A stretch of 22,876 bases of DNA from AC-69 sp044869895. GTDB taxonomy: Bacteria; Actinomycetota; UBA4738; HRBIN12. Shown piece after piece: positions 21,463 to 22,876 of this stretch (the stretch's first letter is position 1; each line of letters begins with the position of its first letter). The notes beneath the pieces are model-generated. The model was not told where the DNA came from. It ran no database searches and was given only the letters and a program-made list of their open reading frames with translations. Location of the stretch: positions 1-22,876 of the forward strand of contig JBIOXZ010000191.1 in the NCBI GenBank assembly GCA_044869895.1. The letters are read 5' to 3'. The position numbers and the translations under genes were made by a program.

Positions 21463-22794
21463 TCACCGGGTGGGTACCGCGGCGACCGCAGCGATCGCGG
21501 CCTCGGTCCGCTCCACGACGAGGGCGCACTCGTCCTCGGTGATGACGAACGGCGGACCAAGCATCACCAGATCGCCATCGATCCCGTCCACGTGCCCGGT
21601 GCTCGAGTACAGGAGGAGTCCGAGCTCCCTGGCCGCGGCCACGACCCGCTCGGTGACCTGGTCGCTCCGGGCGAACGGAGCCTTGGTGGCGCGATCGGCC
21701 ACCAGCTCGATCCCGATCATCAACCCGAGCCCTCGGACGTCGCCCACGCTCGGGGTGTCGGCGAGGGCCGACGTCAGGTCATTCCGCAACCGCTCACCCT
21801 GAGCCCGGCTCGCCTCTACCAGGTTCCCCTCGCGGAGTCGGCGAAGCACCGCGTGGGCCGTCGCCGCGCCGATACCGTTGTGCGACCACGTGAATCCGTG
21901 AACGAAGCCCTTCGGCCGGACCGCGTCGAACACCTCCCCGCTCGCGGCGGCGAACCCGAACGGGAAGTACCCGCTCGTCGACCCCTTCCCGCAGATCAGG
22001 ATGTCCGCCTTGACGTTCCAGTGATCGAGGCCGAACCACGTCCCGGTCCTTCCGAAGCCGGTCATGACCTCGTCGGCGATCACAAGGACACCGTGGCCGC
22101 GGCACACCTCCGCCACCGCGGGCCAGTAGTCGTCGGTTGGGACGGCGGCGGCCAGGGTCGCGCCGGAGACGGGCTCGGCGATGAACGCGGCGACGTTCTC
22201 CGGACCGATGTCGCGGATGGCTCGGTCGAGGGCGTCAGCGTGTCGCGCACCGCAAGCCTGGGGATGGCCGGGTATCGGACAGCGATACTCGTACGCCGCG
22301 GCGACGTGGGCGAACCGGCCGAGCCACGGTGCATACGGCCGCCGAAGGATCTCCTTGGCACCGGCGTCGAGCCCGGCGATCGTGCTCCCGTGGTACGAGG
22401 CCTTCCGGCCGATCACGACAGCCCGGTCCTCCCCCCTGGCCAGGTGGTACGCACGCGCCAGCTTGAGGGCGGTCTCGACGGCCTCGCTTCCACCTGAAAC
22501 GGGGTAGATGCGGGCCTCGCCCATCGGAAGGAGGGGGGCCACATCCTTGGCATAGGACTCGAGCGCCTCGGTGGTGAAGGCCGTGCCGTGCACGTACGGG
22601 AGGCGGGCGGCCTGCTCGGCCATGGCCTCGACCACGCCCGGAGCCCCGTGTCCCACGTTCACCACGATGGCCCCGCCGGCCGCGTCCAGGTAGCGCCTGC
22701 CGCCGGTCTCCTCGATCCAAACGCCCTGTGCCCGAACGGCAACCGGGAGATCGCGGGACAGGACCCGATGGAACACGCGGCTCGTTGGGCTCAT
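21463..22794 (-). CDS. class III (PLP-dependent) aminotransferase
   Basis: A 443-residue PLP enzyme of the omega-aminotransferase group. YPVSGGSEAVETALKLAR (97-114), phosphate and ring-binding IADEVMTGFGRTG (239-251) with D241, and the Schiff-base lysine K270 (ICGKGSTSGYFP) are all present. WSHNGIG (in place of the usual TFSGHP-like loop) and GLGLMIGIEL follow. The amino donor and acceptor cannot be told; branches with this pattern include beta-alanine:pyruvate and related transaminases. The ATG at 22794 overlaps the upstream gene's stop (ATGA). Product pyruvate or alanine metabolism would fit with the pyk neighbour, by inference. Confidence 0.93.
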   Translation of the reverse strand: MSPTSRVFHRVLSRDLPVAVRAQGVWIEETGGRRYLDAAGGAIVVNVGHGAPGVVEAMAEQAARLPYVHGTAFTTEALESYAKDVAPLLPMGEARIYPVSGGSEAVETALKLARAYHLARGEDRAVVIGRKASYHGSTIAGLDAGAKEILRRPYAPWLGRFAHVAAAYEYRCPIPGHPQACGARHADALDRAIRDIGPENVAAFIAEPVSGATLAAAVPTDDYWPAVAEVCRGHGVLVIADEVMTGFGRTGTWFGLDHWNVKADILICGKGSTSGYFPFGFAAASGEVFDAVRPKGFVHGFTWSHNGIGAATAHAVLRRLREGNLVEASRAQGERLRNDLTSALADTPSVGDVRGLGLMIGIELVADRATKAPFARSDQVTERVVAAARELGLLLYSSTGHVDGIDGDLVMLGPPFVITEDECALVVERTEAAIAAVAAVPTR

Positions 22795-22876
22795 GTCGCG
22801 ACGCCTTGAGGGTCGAGCTCCTCGCGGATCAGCCGGAGCTCCTCCTCGGTGGGAGGAGGCGTCTCGGCCAGGTCGG
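22791..22876 (-). CDS. C-terminal end of an unidentified gene (partial)
   Basis: Only the last 27 residues or so are inside the window: an acidic tail, ...LAETPPPTEEELRLIREELD then PQGVAT. It is in frame to the window edge, and its stop overlaps the aminotransferase start as ATGA, the same coupling used by the following genes, which argues that it is real. The family cannot be identified from this fragment. Confidence 0.6.
   Translation of the reverse strand, partial: DLAETPPPTEEELRLIREELDPQGVAT

Noticed and set aside
1..22876. CRISPR arrays, tRNA or rRNA genes, insertion sequences, prophage or toxin-antitoxin genes
   Set aside because: None was seen on either strand; gaps between genes are short and explained by promoters or hairpins, and base composition looks even.

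Overview
This is a high-GC, densely packed bacterial window. It most likely comes from a deep-branching, uncultured Actinomycetota. The signs are a 33-residue bS22-type ribosomal protein (the COX24/AURKAIP1-like family of actinobacterial small subunits), an ECF sigma factor with an RskA-type anti-sigma factor, an actinobacterial PF15698-like phosphatase, many GTG starts, and several genes whose start codon sits 6-9 nt after a TANNNT -10 box, as in leaderless actinobacterial genes. No tRNA, rRNA, CRISPR array, insertion sequence or phage gene was seen.

Positions 1-8742 are a respiratory block. Leftwards runs ccdA, resB, ccsB and the start of coxB: a System II cytochrome c maturation operon coupled by GTGA overlaps to cytochrome oxidase subunit II. 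Rightwards runs a cytochrome bc/b6f-like operon: a small two-helix membrane protein, a 2[4Fe-4S] ferredoxin, a b6-type cytochrome b, a separate subunit IV, a Rieske protein, a membrane-anchored monohaem cytochrome c, a three-helix membrane protein of unknown function, and a 37-residue single-helix peptide. Between the two operons is a perfect Rex operator (TTGTGAA-N4-TTCACAA). A Rex repressor gene lies at 8779-9462, converging on the end of the bc operon, so NADH/NAD+ control of cytochrome maturation and respiration can be read from the window itself.

Positions 8779-11133 hold rex, a glutaredoxin-like gene, an ECF sigma factor and its membrane anti-sigma factor. Positions 11141-13394 hold a seven-helix membrane protein, a sugar-phosphate isomerase-like TIM barrel, a VOC/glyoxalase-fold protein and a small membrane protein. 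Positions 13405-17034, all leftward, hold a phosphatase, a possible 40-residue leaderless ORF, a Clp1-like polynucleotide kinase, the bS22-like protein, a lipoprotein-like alpha/beta hydrolase and a SAM hydrolase. Positions 17062-18634 hold two adjacent short-chain dehydrogenases. Positions 18877-22876, leftward, hold a tightly overlapped operon of an unidentified gene (C-terminus only), a class III aminotransferase, an AcuC-type deacetylase and pyruvate kinase.

The most distinctive system is the bc operon. Its cytochrome b has b6f-type haem-ligand spacing and a cysteine aligned with the haem c(i) attachment Cys of cytochrome b6. Its Qo motif is APWY rather than PEWY, and it brings a dedicated ferredoxin and three unrecognised small or accessory membrane proteins. 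This differs from the standard actinobacterial QcrCAB set. All function statements come from reading motifs by eye; no database search was run.
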